NCBI GenBank assembly: GCA_017429685.1
Contig: JAFROL010000024.1
Coordinates: 1 to 64,000 of the forward strand
DNA length: 64,000 bases
Direction of reading: 5' to 3'
From: Bacteroidales bacterium
Lineage (GTDB): Bacteria; Bacteroidota; Bacteroidia; Bacteroidales; P3
Each line of letters opens with the position of its first letter. Position 1 is the stretch's first letter. Below, piece after piece: positions 44,146-52,394 of the stretch. The notes beneath the pieces are model-generated. The model worked only from the letters and a program-made list of their open reading frames with translations. It made no database searches and was not told the origin of the DNA. The position numbers were made by a program, and so were the translations under genes.

Positions 44146-45426
44146 ATGGATTTGCGAATCAAAGATTCTGTCAACAATATCTTCGACGGTGTGAAACCGC
44201 TCGAAATGAGCGAATTTACCCTCTTGGGACTTATGTCTATCGTGCTGCCCTACGACTGGCAGCTGGTGATGTGGCTGATGCCGCTGCTGGTTGTCAATAC
44301 GATAGTGCGTATCGTTGTCGCTCGCCGCATAGGCAACCCGTCGCTGTCCAAAGGGGCGCGCTGGGCGCTATGGCTGATGGTGGCGTTTTTTGCCTATCAG
44401 CTAGTCTCGATGCTATACACTGTCAATCAGGCCGATGGATGGGATATAATATTGCGGCGTCTGCCGTTGTTGCTGTTCGTCTTGTGCCCTTTGGCTGCCG
44501 ACTCGGGCTACCTTTCGCGTGACCGGGTACGTGTGCTTATGTGGATTTTCACGCTGAGCTTGGCAGTGAAATTCATCATCCGTTTCATAATAATGTTTGC
44601 GGAAAGCCATAAGTTCGTCTTCGGTTCGTATTTTGATCCTGTGCATCATACATATATGGCTATGTATCTGATGTTTGTATTGGGATTTCTCTACGACGAG
44701 TGGCTTAATTATCGCAACAAGATGACGCGGACGTTGCAACTGCTTTTCTGTCTCGTCGTGCTGATTATGCTGGCCTACCTCGTTATGGTCCTGTCGCGGA
44801 CAGGCATTGCCGGCCTTGTGGTGATGGTATTCGCTATAATTGCCTATCATATCTTCGGACTCAAGGAGGTGCGACGCGGCCTGCTGATGCTTGCTGCCGT
44901 TGCTGTTGTGGGGACGGGCGTCTATTTTATTTTGCCCGACAGTTCGCGACGGCTAACGCAGACATTCGAGGAGATGAGCGAAGGCGACACCAGCGACGCA
45001 CGCTACCTTATTTTTGGCAGTTCGCTGAAAGGCATAAGTCAGAGCCTGCCTTTGGGTGTCGGCATCGGTGACAAGAACGACGTGTTGGCCAAAATATATG
45101 AGGAAAGCGGCGAGGACTATGCAATTCAGGCTCAGTTTAATTCGCACAATATATATCTTGATGCTACTTTGACGATGGGCATTCCCGGCTTGCTGTTGTT
45201 GCTTGCTGCCTTGGCGGTACCTGCGGTGATGGCGTGGCGCAGACGCGACTTTATCCTTATGTCGCTCATTTTCAGTGTGGCATTTAGTGGCCTTTTCGAA
45301 GCCATCCTGAACCGCCAGATGGGGATTATGTTCGTCGGCCTGTTTTGGATGATCCTGTTGGCCAGCCAGATAGGAGGGGCGTTAGGGGAAGATAAAGGGA
45401 AGTTAAGGGAAGTTAAAGGAAGTTAA
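44146..45426 (+). CDS. O-antigen ligase/polymerase-like membrane protein
   Basis: A 426-residue inner-membrane protein with about ten helices, of the O-antigen ligase (Wzy/WaaL C) type: the large loop contains SDARYLIFGSSLKGISQSLPLGVG and later FNSHNIYLDATLTMGIPGLL with the conserved His-Asn pair. It likely joins or polymerises surface polysaccharide. ATG 44146 is preferred over GTG 44131 and TTG 44128. The last residues (EDKGKLREVKGS) are encoded by the first units of a 10-bp repeat array. It is divergent from rsmA. Confidence 0.8.
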   Translation: MDLRIKDSVNNIFDGVKPLEMSEFTLLGLMSIVLPYDWQLVMWLMPLLVVNTIVRIVVARRIGNPSLSKGARWALWLMVAFFAYQLVSMLYTVNQADGWDIILRRLPLLLFVLCPLAADSGYLSRDRVRVLMWIFTLSLAVKFIIRFIIMFAESHKFVFGSYFDPVHHTYMAMYLMFVLGFLYDEWLNYRNKMTRTLQLLFCLVVLIMLAYLVMVLSRTGIAGLVVMVFAIIAYHIFGLKEVRRGLLMLAAVAVVGTGVYFILPDSSRRLTQTFEEMSEGDTSDARYLIFGSSLKGISQSLPLGVGIGDKNDVLAKIYEESGEDYAIQAQFNSHNIYLDATLTMGIPGLLLLLAALAVPAVMAWRRRDFILMSLIFSVAFSGLFEAILNRQMGIMFVGLFWMILLASQIGGALGEDKGKLREVKGS

Positions 45427-45480
45427 GGGAAGTTAAAGGAAGTTAAGGGAAGTTAAGGGAAGTTAAGGGAAGTTAAGGGA
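45387..45480. repeat. Decamer array AGTTAAGGGA, period 10
   Basis: Eight near-perfect 10-bp units (45401-45480) plus a degenerate first unit. They begin inside the O-antigen ligase-like gene, supplying its last codons and stop, and fill the space to the convergent TPR gene. Two inverse units recur at 48826-48843. Confidence 0.9.
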
Positions 45481-45517
45481 CAATACAAATTATCATTCCG
45501 TTTTCCGCTTTCCGCTT

Positions 45518-47377
45518 TCAGTTTTCCGCTTTCAAAGCGTTGTAGCGTTTGCGGGCGCGGTCGGTGTAGAGGCTAGCGGGATAGTCAAGAATCAGTTTTT
45601 CGTAACATTCGCGTGCCCGGACTTTGTTGTTCAACTGCTGCTCGTTGAGTTCGGCAAGCATAAAGATGGCATCGTCGGCGAGGATGTCTTCGGAGTAGTG
45701 GTCTACGATGCGTTGTAGCAGCGAGTCGGCTTCGTTGTAGCGTGCCTGTTTCATCCGTATGCGTGCCTTCTGCATCAGCACCTCGTCGAGCAGCGAGTGC
45801 GAGAGGTTGTGGATTTCGATGTCGTTGAGCAGACTCAATGCCGAATCCAAGTTGCCACGATAGAGCATTAGGTCGGCGGCGGCATAGTAGCTGAGTGTCT
45901 CGTAGGTGCTGTCTTCTTCCATATTGTCGCTGATGAGCAGCGACAGCTGCATTGCGTCGTTGGCTATGAGCTTGGATGTCGAGGCGCGAAGCACGTCGAG
46001 CTGTGTTTTTGCCCATTGAAAGTCATTGTTGTAGTAGCTTAGCTTTGCGTTCTTGAACTTGGCCATAGCTCCAAGCACATCGTTGCGGTTGGCTTTTTCG
46101 ACCTGACTGTAGAGCAGCGAGGCGTCCCAAACTTCGCCCGAAAAGACAAGCAGGTCGCCGAGATCCAATTTGACCTCATTGACCATTGTTGTCGGCACGC
46201 GTGGCATCTCGATGATGTCGTAGAGTAAGTCGGCAGCCTTCTGTAATTTTGAATTCTGAATTTCGGATTTTGAATCACCTGGTGTGACGTTATTGTAGGC
46301 CAGCAGGTGAGCGTAGTTGCGCATCAATGGGATGGTTTGCAGGGTTTTGCCTAGTTCGTTTAAGGCTTTTTCGTAATCGTTCTCAAGATTGGCTTGCTCT
46401 TTGGCACTCACAGCGTAATTACGATTCATTTGCGAGTACCTTACTTCGAGTTCCCCAATGCGGCTATCGAAATAGGCGGGACTTTCTTTGCCTTTGGCAA
46501 TCAGGTGCCTGTATGCCGCCAAGGCGACGTCGTAGGCCTCGTTGTTGGTGGCGATGCGTGCCACACGCATCACTTGTTCGCCACCTTGGTCGGGGAAACG
46601 GGCGTCGACGGCTTTGGCCTGTGTCAATGCAAAGTCGAAGTCCTTCTGCTGCAGCGAGAACCATATCATCATATCCAGATTGGTGCGGTTGTCGGGGTGC
46701 TCACGGATGCGCGACACCAGTGTGCGTCGCAGTCCGTCGGCCAGCTCGGTGCCTGACGTCTCGTTTAATGCGCGTTGCAGGGCTATCTGCACAGAACCGA
46801 TATTGCCGGGGGCTTTGTCGAGCAGGTTGAAATATTCGGCCGTCATTTTGTCGTATTGACCTGATTTGCCGTAAAGCGTGGCCAGTTCCATAACGTATAC
46901 CAGCTCGTTGCCCATATTTTCGCGCGACTTGAGGAATGTGTTGATGGCGTAGTCGGTGCGACCACAGTTTTCGAAAGCAAGAGCCAAGTCGGAAGCCTGT
47001 TTCGAGTCGTGTCCCAGTTTGTCGATGGCTGCGGTGTATTGTTTTTCAGCTTTTTTGCGTTCGCCGCGCTTCAGGAGTAGGTTGCCAAGGTCGACATATA
47101 GGGTCAAGTCGCGTCCTTGTCGTTTCATACGTTTCTCTACCAGTTTCTCGGCCTCCTTGTACTGCTGTGTCTCGACGTAGCAGGTGTAAAGCATCTGGTA
47201 GTAGTATGTGTTCTGTGTGCGCGCATAGAGCGGTTCATAGAGCTCGATGGCTTTGTCGTACTCGTGGTTCTGGTAGTAGTACGATGCCATCTGCTCGTTG
47301 CCTTGCTGGGCGTGGGCAATTGAAAATTGAAAACTGAAAATTGAAAATAATATCCCAATGAAAAATAGTCTTTTCAC
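45518..47377 (-). CDS. Secreted tetratricopeptide-repeat protein
   Basis: A 619-residue periplasmic or outer-membrane TPR protein. GTG 47377 starts a signal peptide (KRLFFIG to AHAQ); the upstream TTG 47407 would make an unlikely hydrophilic extension. TPR helices run through most of the sequence, clearly at about residues 25-200 (YYQNHEYDKAIELYEPLY, YKEAEKLVEKRM) and about 500-610 (RYNEADSLLQRIVDHY, KVRARECYEKLI). Two stretches derive from heptad repeats: the hydrophobic signal core (47319-47349) and a linker SKSEIQNSKLQ (46241-46275). Role unknown; likely a scaffold in the envelope. Confidence 0.82.
   Translation of the reverse strand: MKRLFFIGILFSIFSFQFSIAHAQQGNEQMASYYYQNHEYDKAIELYEPLYARTQNTYYYQMLYTCYVETQQYKEAEKLVEKRMKRQGRDLTLYVDLGNLLLKRGERKKAEKQYTAAIDKLGHDSKQASDLALAFENCGRTDYAINTFLKSRENMGNELVYVMELATLYGKSGQYDKMTAEYFNLLDKAPGNIGSVQIALQRALNETSGTELADGLRRTLVSRIREHPDNRTNLDMMIWFSLQQKDFDFALTQAKAVDARFPDQGGEQVMRVARIATNNEAYDVALAAYRHLIAKGKESPAYFDSRIGELEVRYSQMNRNYAVSAKEQANLENDYEKALNELGKTLQTIPLMRNYAHLLAYNNVTPGDSKSEIQNSKLQKAADLLYDIIEMPRVPTTMVNEVKLDLGDLLVFSGEVWDASLLYSQVEKANRNDVLGAMAKFKNAKLSYYNNDFQWAKTQLDVLRASTSKLIANDAMQLSLLISDNMEEDSTYETLSYYAAADLMLYRGNLDSALSLLNDIEIHNLSHSLLDEVLMQKARIRMKQARYNEADSLLQRIVDHYSEDILADDAIFMLAELNEQQLNNKVRARECYEKLILDYPASLYTDRARKRYNALKAEN
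46241..46275. repeat. Heptad repeat inside the TPR gene
   Basis: About four units of GAATTnn/GGATTnn with 7-bp period lie in frame within the TPR gene and encode a polar linker. Outside coding DNA the same kind of heptad is found between genes. Confidence 0.65.
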
Positions 47378-47440
47378 CTCGCAATCAATTATTAATTGTT
47401 GTTTCAATTCTCAATTTTCAACTTTCAACTTTCAACTCTC
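47319..47440. repeat. Two heptad blocks at the TPR gene start
   Basis: ATTGAAA-type heptads at 47319-47349 form the signal-peptide codons on the minus strand. A second block of CAATTnn/CAACTTT heptads at 47405-47440 fills the spacer to the SIMPL gene. Confidence 0.75.
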
Positions 47441-47451
47441 AGCATTTAATT

Positions 47452-48159
47452 TTATTTGAGGTAGTATTCGACGGTGGTCACGACGCGTATCTTCTTGACT
47501 TGCGGTGTGTTCTCGTCGAGGTCGTTGATTTCGAAATAACCCTGCGAGGCGGTGCGCATCTTGCCGATTTTGCTGTGGCTGTTCTTGGCAAACTCTTCGG
47601 CGCTTTCGCGGGCTTTCTCAAGGCTTTCGGCAATCATCGACGGCTTTATGTCGTTGAGGCCGTCGTACTTGTATTCGGCGCTGGTGTTCGAGATGATGTC
47701 CACCTTCAGCAGGTCGGCGTCGATGGTGTTCTGCAGCTTGCGCACGGCCTCCATATTCGAGCTGAAGACGCTGATGGTCTGGTTGGCGGTGTAGCGGAAC
47801 TTGATGTTGTCGCTGACGTAGTAGTCCGTGAAGCGGTCGTTGTAGTTGGCGGTGTTGAACTTGATTTCGTCGTCGCTGATGCCGGCCTTCTTGATGAGGT
47901 CGACGATGGCGCGGTCGTTGCGCTCCACGGTGGCGCGCAGGTCGGCAAACGAGTTGTCCTGAGCCGTATAGCTGACGCGCAGCACGACGTTGTCGGCCGG
48001 CACCTCGCGTTCGCACAGGCCCCTGACGGTCACTGTGTCGTCGAACGATTTCAGTGTGCGCACGGTCCAAACAAGCATAAGTCCGAGCACAAAGGCGGCC
48101 AGCACGATGCTGGTTCCGAGGATGTAGTTTTTCTTGAATGGGATTTGACTTCCTTTCAT
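47452..48159 (-). CDS. SIMPL domain (DUF541) protein
   Basis: A 235-residue envelope protein of the SIMPL/DUF541 family. An N-terminal membrane anchor (about residues 13-33) is followed by the SIMPL fold, visible as TVTVRGLCEREVPADNVVLRVSYTAQ, ISDDEIKFNTANYNDRF and the C-terminal VTTVEYYLK strand. Bacterial members have been linked to stress responses or protein folding at the envelope, but without firm biochemistry. The TPR gene lies 74 bases downstream on the same strand. Confidence 0.88.
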   Translation of the reverse strand: MKGSQIPFKKNYILGTSIVLAAFVLGLMLVWTVRTLKSFDDTVTVRGLCEREVPADNVVLRVSYTAQDNSFADLRATVERNDRAIVDLIKKAGISDDEIKFNTANYNDRFTDYYVSDNIKFRYTANQTISVFSSNMEAVRKLQNTIDADLLKVDIISNTSAEYKYDGLNDIKPSMIAESLEKARESAEEFAKNSHSKIGKMRTASQGYFEINDLDENTPQVKKIRVVTTVEYYLK

Positions 48160-48235
48160 TGTTTGTTAATTTTATAGTTATTCAATAGTTTTATTTCAAT
48201 AACGACAAGTGTGTGGCATTATTGTGCAGAAACGA

Positions 48236-48274
48236 AAAAAAAGAGGATGCCTGCGCGAGGCATCCTCTTTTTTT
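48236..48274 (-). terminator. Terminator of the 3-aminobutyryl-CoA ammonia-lyase gene
   Basis: A perfect stem of about 17 bp (GAGGATGCCT/AGGCATCCTC flanked by A and T runs) with a five-base GCGCG loop and T tracts in both directions; it lies 17 bases after the stop codon of the minus-strand gene. Confidence 0.92.
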
Positions 48275-48290
48275 GTCGTATGTTACGATG

Positions 48291-48683
48291 TTATTTGTTC
48301 TTACGCTGGCAATCCTTTGGGGTGACGCAGGTGCCGCTGGCACGGCAAACAAGGATTTTCTCTTCCAGCACGTCGGCGGCGCTGTCGCTGATGTCGGGGC
48401 GGGTCTTGATGACCTTGTAGGCCTCGAAGCTCATCTTGCGGCTGGTGTTGCCCACGTGGGTGATTTCGCCGTAAGCCTCGATGTAGTCGCCGGCATAGAC
48501 GGGGGCTTTGAATTCGACCATATCGTAGGCGCAGAAGAGGCCTTCGTCACCGTCCTGGATGATAAGGAGTTCGGTGGCCACGTCGCCAAAAAGGTGAAGC
48601 ATATGTGCACCGTCGACGAGGTTGCCGCCATAGTGCGCGTCTTTTGCGCTCATACGAACGCGGAGCATTGATTTTACTGCCAT
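48291..48683 (-). CDS. kal: 3-aminobutyryl-CoA ammonia-lyase
   Basis: This enzyme removes ammonia from L-3-aminobutyryl-CoA to give crotonoyl-CoA in lysine fermentation. The 130-residue hotdog-fold product begins [23 protein letters not shown] and contains [11 protein letters not shown] and [13 protein letters not shown], close to Kal proteins of Porphyromonas-type Bacteroidales as I recall them. The ATG at 48683 is chosen because a well-formed promoter lies at 48773-48803, inside the longer frame. No aminomutase, 3-keto-5-aminohexanoate or other pathway gene is adjacent. A single terminator-bounded transcript is indicated. Confidence 0.85.
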   Translation of the reverse strand: MAVKSMLRVRMSAKDAHYGGNLVDGAHMLHLFGDVATELLIIQDGDEGLFCAYDMVEFKAPVYAGDYIEAYGEITHVGNTSRKMSFEAYKVIKTRPDISDSAADVLEEKILVCRASGTCVTPKDCQRKNK

Positions 48684-48772
48684 AATTTTAGTTTTATTGT
48701 GTATTGTTAATATTTGATTTTCAGTGTTTTGATGGTTGTTTTCGCTTTGTTGCCCATCGGTTTTGACAGTTG

Positions 48773-48803
48773 CAAAGTTACGCAAATAAGGGCGATTGGC
48801 AAA
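48773..48803 (-). promoter_or_regulatory. Promoter of the 3-aminobutyryl-CoA ammonia-lyase gene
   Basis: On the minus strand TTTG (48800-48803) is followed after exactly 19 bases by TAACTTTG (48773-48780), matching the Bacteroidota -33/-7 consensus. Confidence 0.82.
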
Positions 48804-48825
48804 ATAAAATTGCTTATGTATTGTC

Positions 48826-48843
48826 CCTTAACTTCCCTTAACT
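48826..48843. repeat. Short inverse copy of the AGTTAAGGGA decamer
   Basis: Two units of CCCTTAACTT, the reverse complement of the array at 45401, lie between kal and the WG-repeat gene. Confidence 0.7.
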
Positions 48844-48856
48844 CCACAGAATGCCA

Positions 48857-50737
48857 CTATTTCCAGTTATTGTTATTGTACTGGAAGAGGCATTGTTCCT
48901 CTCGGGTGCCGTCGGGAACGTCGTTGGTGAGCTGGAATTTGACCGGCAAGGTGAATTCGAAGTTTACGGGTTTGCCAGACTCGGTGGCTGGTTTCCAGCG
49001 CGGCATAGACTTGACCATCTCGACGACGGCCTGTCCGCATCCGCCGCCGATGTCGCGCAAAAGCTTGACGTTGCCGATGGTGCCGTCTTTTTTGACGACA
49101 AAGCGGACTATCACTACGCCTTCAAGCCCGTTGTCGCGGGCCTGGTCGGGATAGCTGAGATTCATACAGATGAACATATGTAGCGCGCTGTCGTCGCCTG
49201 GAAATTCTGGTTGGCTTTCCACGAAGACGAAGACCTCGTCGATTTCTTCTTCGCCCGAATCGGTCTTGCCAGCGGGGATCGTGTCGGTGTGGATAATTTC
49301 GTCGGCTTCGCGTGCGGTGGTTTTGTCCGTAGGTTCCTTTTTCTTTTTTTCGCATTCTGTCAATATGCGCTCCATCTCTTTCAAATCCTTGCGGCTCAAG
49401 GTTGTCTGGCCGTAGGCGTCGACATATCCGCCGAGCACATTGTTGCTGGCACATTCATAGATTCCGACACGCCAGATGCCGTCGCCGAAAGGATATGCAA
49501 ACCGATAAGGGCCTTTGAAGAGCACCTGACCCTGCTCGTCGATGAGGCAGCTGTTGTTCTCGTCGAGCCACATCAGCCAATGGCGGCCGTCGACATTTTG
49601 GGCACCCTTGTAAATGCAGGGCGCTACCTCGCGCCAAGCCGTGTCGACCAGCCCAAGCAACCTGTTGCGACTAACGGCAAAGAGCGAGAGAGGTTCGCTC
49701 GCATAGCAATCTGAATACGAGTAAAAGTTGTCGTAGGTGCTGATCAGACGCCCCGTGTTGTCGAACAGGAAGGACGTGTCGCCCTGGACGAGGATAAGGT
49801 GCGAGGCAAATCCTTCGGGATTAAAGTCATATTCGAAGGGTATCACCGTATTGCCCAAGCTGTCGACAGCTCCGACGCGGTCATTCTTTTCCAGGACGAA
49901 GAGGTTGCGTGTCTGCGGGTAAGGCGTTTTGCCGCCGAAGCGGTTTTCGGCGACGGGGATCACCTCGTGGCCGCGGATGTCGATGACGCCGGTGCGGCCG
50001 TCCTTCTTCACGGCGGCAAGGCCGTTGTGTGGATAATCAATATGGTCGTATTGGCACGCTACGACCACGCGCCCCGAGCGGTCGTAGAGGCCCCAAAGCT
50101 CCTTGTCGTTCTGCACCCTGAAAAGGTTCCCGTCCCACCAGTTAATAATGCGCTGAGTGGGTATCACTGTGTCGCCATCGAGTCGCATCAGGGTATGGTA
50201 CGCGTGCCGGATTTTAAGGTCGTAGCCCTGCAAAATCATCAGATTGGAATCGACAGGCCAAAGCTCCTCGTCGTACACCATCGGAACGACCGTGTGGCCG
50301 GCAGTGTCGAGGACTCCTTGTTTGCCACCTTTTGACATAACGATGAGGCCGTAGCTGAAAGGGTCAAAACCATTTAATTCTGTATATATATATAATTCGG
50401 CGTCGTACTCCATAGGTACAACCATACGGCCCGAACGGTCGGCAATGCCCATCAGCGTGTCGCTGAACAGTAAAAAACGCTCGCCGTTCAACGCGGGCGC
50501 AACCCAGTCGTACTGCAGCGAGATGACTGTGCGCCCCTCAAAGTCGACAACGCCATAGAGGTTACCTTTGCCGACGACGACAAGGTCGCCGGAATGCTGA
50601 CCACCAAGATAACTATAGGTCTGTTCCAGCCGCTTCAGGGCGTCGAGCAGCTGGCGGCTTTGCTTTTTGCTTATTCCGTTCTGCGCCGCGGCCAGCAGGG
50701 GCAGCATCAGGACGATAACTAATGCAATTCGTTTCAT
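48857..50737 (-). CDS. WG-repeat protein fused to a TonB C-terminal domain
   Basis: A 626-residue exported protein. After a signal peptide (to LLAAAQ) it has about eight WG-type repeats (about residues 55-440), each a beta hairpin with G-x-x-D-x-x-G and V-I-P motifs, for example YGVVDFEGRTVISLQYDWV and WGLYDRSGRVVVACQYD. A charged linker precedes a TonB C-terminal domain (about 520-612) with YPDQARDNGLEGVVIVRFVV and MPRWKPA. It has no N-terminal anchor that would contact ExbB/ExbD, so it may bind receptors or peptidoglycan rather than transmit energy. A palindrome at 50754 lies just upstream. Confidence 0.85.
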   Translation of the reverse strand: MKRIALVIVLMLPLLAAAQNGISKKQSRQLLDALKRLEQTYSYLGGQHSGDLVVVGKGNLYGVVDFEGRTVISLQYDWVAPALNGERFLLFSDTLMGIADRSGRMVVPMEYDAELYIYTELNGFDPFSYGLIVMSKGGKQGVLDTAGHTVVPMVYDEELWPVDSNLMILQGYDLKIRHAYHTLMRLDGDTVIPTQRIINWWDGNLFRVQNDKELWGLYDRSGRVVVACQYDHIDYPHNGLAAVKKDGRTGVIDIRGHEVIPVAENRFGGKTPYPQTRNLFVLEKNDRVGAVDSLGNTVIPFEYDFNPEGFASHLILVQGDTSFLFDNTGRLISTYDNFYSYSDCYASEPLSLFAVSRNRLLGLVDTAWREVAPCIYKGAQNVDGRHWLMWLDENNSCLIDEQGQVLFKGPYRFAYPFGDGIWRVGIYECASNNVLGGYVDAYGQTTLSRKDLKEMERILTECEKKKKEPTDKTTAREADEIIHTDTIPAGKTDSGEEEIDEVFVFVESQPEFPGDDSALHMFICMNLSYPDQARDNGLEGVVIVRFVVKKDGTIGNVKLLRDIGGGCGQAVVEMVKSMPRWKPATESGKPVNFEFTLPVKFQLTNDVPDGTREEQCLFQYNNNNWK

Positions 50738-50753
50738 CGTGTTTTTGTTTTTG

Positions 50754-50772
50754 GTTACATACTATATGTAAC
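50754..50772. promoter_or_regulatory. Palindrome upstream of the WG-repeat gene
   Basis: GTTACATA and TATGTAAC are perfect 8-bp inverted repeats around CTA, 17 bases upstream of the start codon, in a region with no clear TAnnTTTG element. It is a plausible dimer-binding operator. Confidence 0.45.
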
Positions 50773-50848
50773 AATACGCGACAAAAATTTACAGGGGAAT
50801 GAAATTTTTTTCGTGGGAAGGGCGAAAGGCGGGCTTTGTCGGGTTATG

Positions 50849-50889
50849 AAAATGGGCCAATGTCTTGGGATGCGACATTGGCCCATTTT
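50849..50889 (-). terminator. Terminator of the CoA-transferase gene
   Basis: A perfect 16-bp stem (50849-50864 with 50874-50889) with a nine-base loop and A/T ends on both sides, 22 bases after the stop codon of the minus-strand gene. Confidence 0.88.
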
Positions 50890-50910
50890 GTATTGATGCA
50901 AGCGGTTGCT

Positions 50911-51558
50911 TTACTTCTTAATAATGAAATCGACGAAGATGCCGGGGGTCTTCACGTTCTCGGGAGCGATGCTGCCGGTGGGGACGATTTCCTGAGGTTC
51001 GACGATGACGACATCGGCTGCGGTGGCCATCATCGGGCAGAAGTTCTGGCTGGTGCCCTTGTAGACCAGGTTGCCGCTTTCGTCGCAGATGTTGGCGCCA
51101 ATGATGGCGACGTCGGCGCGGACGGGCTTCTCAAGCAGGTATTCCTTGCCGTCGACGGTGATTTTCTCTTTGCCTTTCTCGACGATGGTGCCAAGGCCGG
51201 TCTGGGTCAGCACGCCACCGAGACCTGCACCGGCGGCGCGGATCTGCTCGGCCAGGGTGCCCTGGGGCTGTAGCGTGACGTTGAGTTCGCCAGCGTTCAT
51301 CTGGTCGATGGTGTTGTTGTTGGTGCCGATATGTGTGGCAATCAGGTTCTTGACCTGGTGGTTGGTGATGAGTTTGCCGACGCCGACTTCGGGATAGGCG
51401 GTGTCGTTGCAGATGATGGTGAGGTCTTTGACTCCCTTTTCCACCAGTGCGTCAATCAGGGCAATGGGGTTGCCGACTCCGAGGAAACCGCCGACCATAA
51501 CGGTCATTCCGTCGTGGATTTTGTCGGCAGCTTGCTGTACAGAAACGAATTTGTTCAT
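50911..51558 (-). CDS. atoD: Butyrate/acetate-acetoacetate CoA-transferase subunit alpha
   Basis: The alpha subunit of a two-subunit CoA-transferase that moves CoA between acyl-CoA and acetoacetate or butyrate. The 215-residue product has VMVGGFLGVGNP (about residues 20-31), TIDQMNAGELNVTLQPQGTLAEQIRAAGAGLGGVLTQTG and NICDESGNLVYKGTSQNF, all typical of the alpha subunit. The catalytic beta subunit normally lies next to it but is absent here; the gene is flanked by its own promoter and terminator. The exact acyl substrate is not fixed by sequence. With kal nearby it may belong to lysine or amino acid fermentation. Confidence 0.88.
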   Translation of the reverse strand: MNKFVSVQQAADKIHDGMTVMVGGFLGVGNPIALIDALVEKGVKDLTIICNDTAYPEVGVGKLITNHQVKNLIATHIGTNNNTIDQMNAGELNVTLQPQGTLAEQIRAAGAGLGGVLTQTGLGTIVEKGKEKITVDGKEYLLEKPVRADVAIIGANICDESGNLVYKGTSQNFCPMMATAADVVIVEPQEIVPTGSIAPENVKTPGIFVDFIIKK

Positions 51559-51659
51559 AATTATCTGTTTTATTTAATTAATCAATATTATAGAAAGATT
51601 TGACTTTCAGCGTTTTTTTGGCAAAAACAACTTATGTCGCATCTTTCCGAACGCGACTG

Positions 51660-51667
51660 CAAATATA
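51660..51667 (-). promoter_or_regulatory. Possible -7 element for atoD
   Basis: TATATTTG on the minus strand, about 100 bases upstream of the start codon. A clear TTTG at the -33 distance is not seen. Confidence 0.45.
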
Positions 51668-51695
51668 AGATTTTTTTTGAAAATGGATAATATTT

Positions 51696-51726
51696 TTTGT
51701 CGGATTGCGTTTTTTGAGTAATTTTG
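51696..51726 (+). promoter_or_regulatory. Promoter of the secreted unknown gene
   Basis: TTTG (51696-51699), exactly 19 bases, then TAATTTTG (51719-51726), matching the Bacteroidota consensus; the start codon follows after 23 bases. Confidence 0.82.
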
Positions 51727-51749
51727 CAATGCGAAACAGGTAATATTTT

Positions 51750-52382
51750 ATGAAAAAAATTGGTCTATTATTAGGTCTTGCAGTACTGGCAATCAGCGCA
51801 GTACAAGCTCAGGACTATATTGTTCCCGAAGAGACTTGGTACCATACCGAAGTGCTCGGAAGCAACTATCACGGCTATGTTTTCAACAAGGATTGGGAAG
51901 TTGACATCCTTGTCGAGAACCAGGACGGCCGTTTTACCCCCGAAGATATTGATATAGCTAAAGCCGAAAAGCTGATGCAGAAGAAGTTGGCCTTCCTTAA
52001 CCGCAATCACGAGAATCAGGAAGGCCTGTGCCCCATCATCGACGAGCATATCCGCAAATACACGCGCCAGTATGTGGGATTCACCGACATAAACGGTGCT
52101 AGAATTATATGGATCAATGCTATATGGGAAAACGACTATGCCGACTTGGTCTCGAAAGACATTGTTCGCACCAGCGGCGGCTGCGGCCGGTACTGGTCGA
52201 TAAAAGTCAACCTCGACACCGAAAAGGTCTATGGGCTTGAGGTCAACGATTCGGGCGACGTCAAGTACATCCCCCGCAACAAGAAGCCGGGTCCGCGCAT
52301 CAGCAAGCCCAGAAACCAGCACAAGCCGCAGCGCATCCGCAAGACCGGTATTATGCACAATCCCAGCGAGGTTACATTTTAG
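51750..52382 (+). CDS. Secreted protein of unknown function
   Basis: A 210-residue protein with a signal peptide (to AVQAQ) and no family I recognise. The middle has a conserved-looking block with CPIIDEHIRKYTRQYVGFTDINGARIIWINAIW and a later GGCGRYWSIKVNLDTEKVYGLEVND, which might form a small alpha/beta fold. The C-terminal 40 residues are very basic and Pro/Asn/Gln-rich, as in proteins that bind anionic surfaces. It has its own strong promoter and is followed by GtrA after 12 bases. Confidence 0.75.
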   Translation: MKKIGLLLGLAVLAISAVQAQDYIVPEETWYHTEVLGSNYHGYVFNKDWEVDILVENQDGRFTPEDIDIAKAEKLMQKKLAFLNRNHENQEGLCPIIDEHIRKYTRQYVGFTDINGARIIWINAIWENDYADLVSKDIVRTSGGCGRYWSIKVNLDTEKVYGLEVNDSGDVKYIPRNKKPGPRISKPRNQHKPQRIRKTGIMHNPSEVTF

Positions 52383-52394
52383 TCGACGTGTCAG

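Noticed and set aside
48684-48785. N-terminal extension of the 3-aminobutyryl-CoA ammonia-lyase frame
   Set aside because: The extension overlaps a well-formed promoter (48773-48803) and has no resemblance to the family N terminus; the start at 48683 is preferred.
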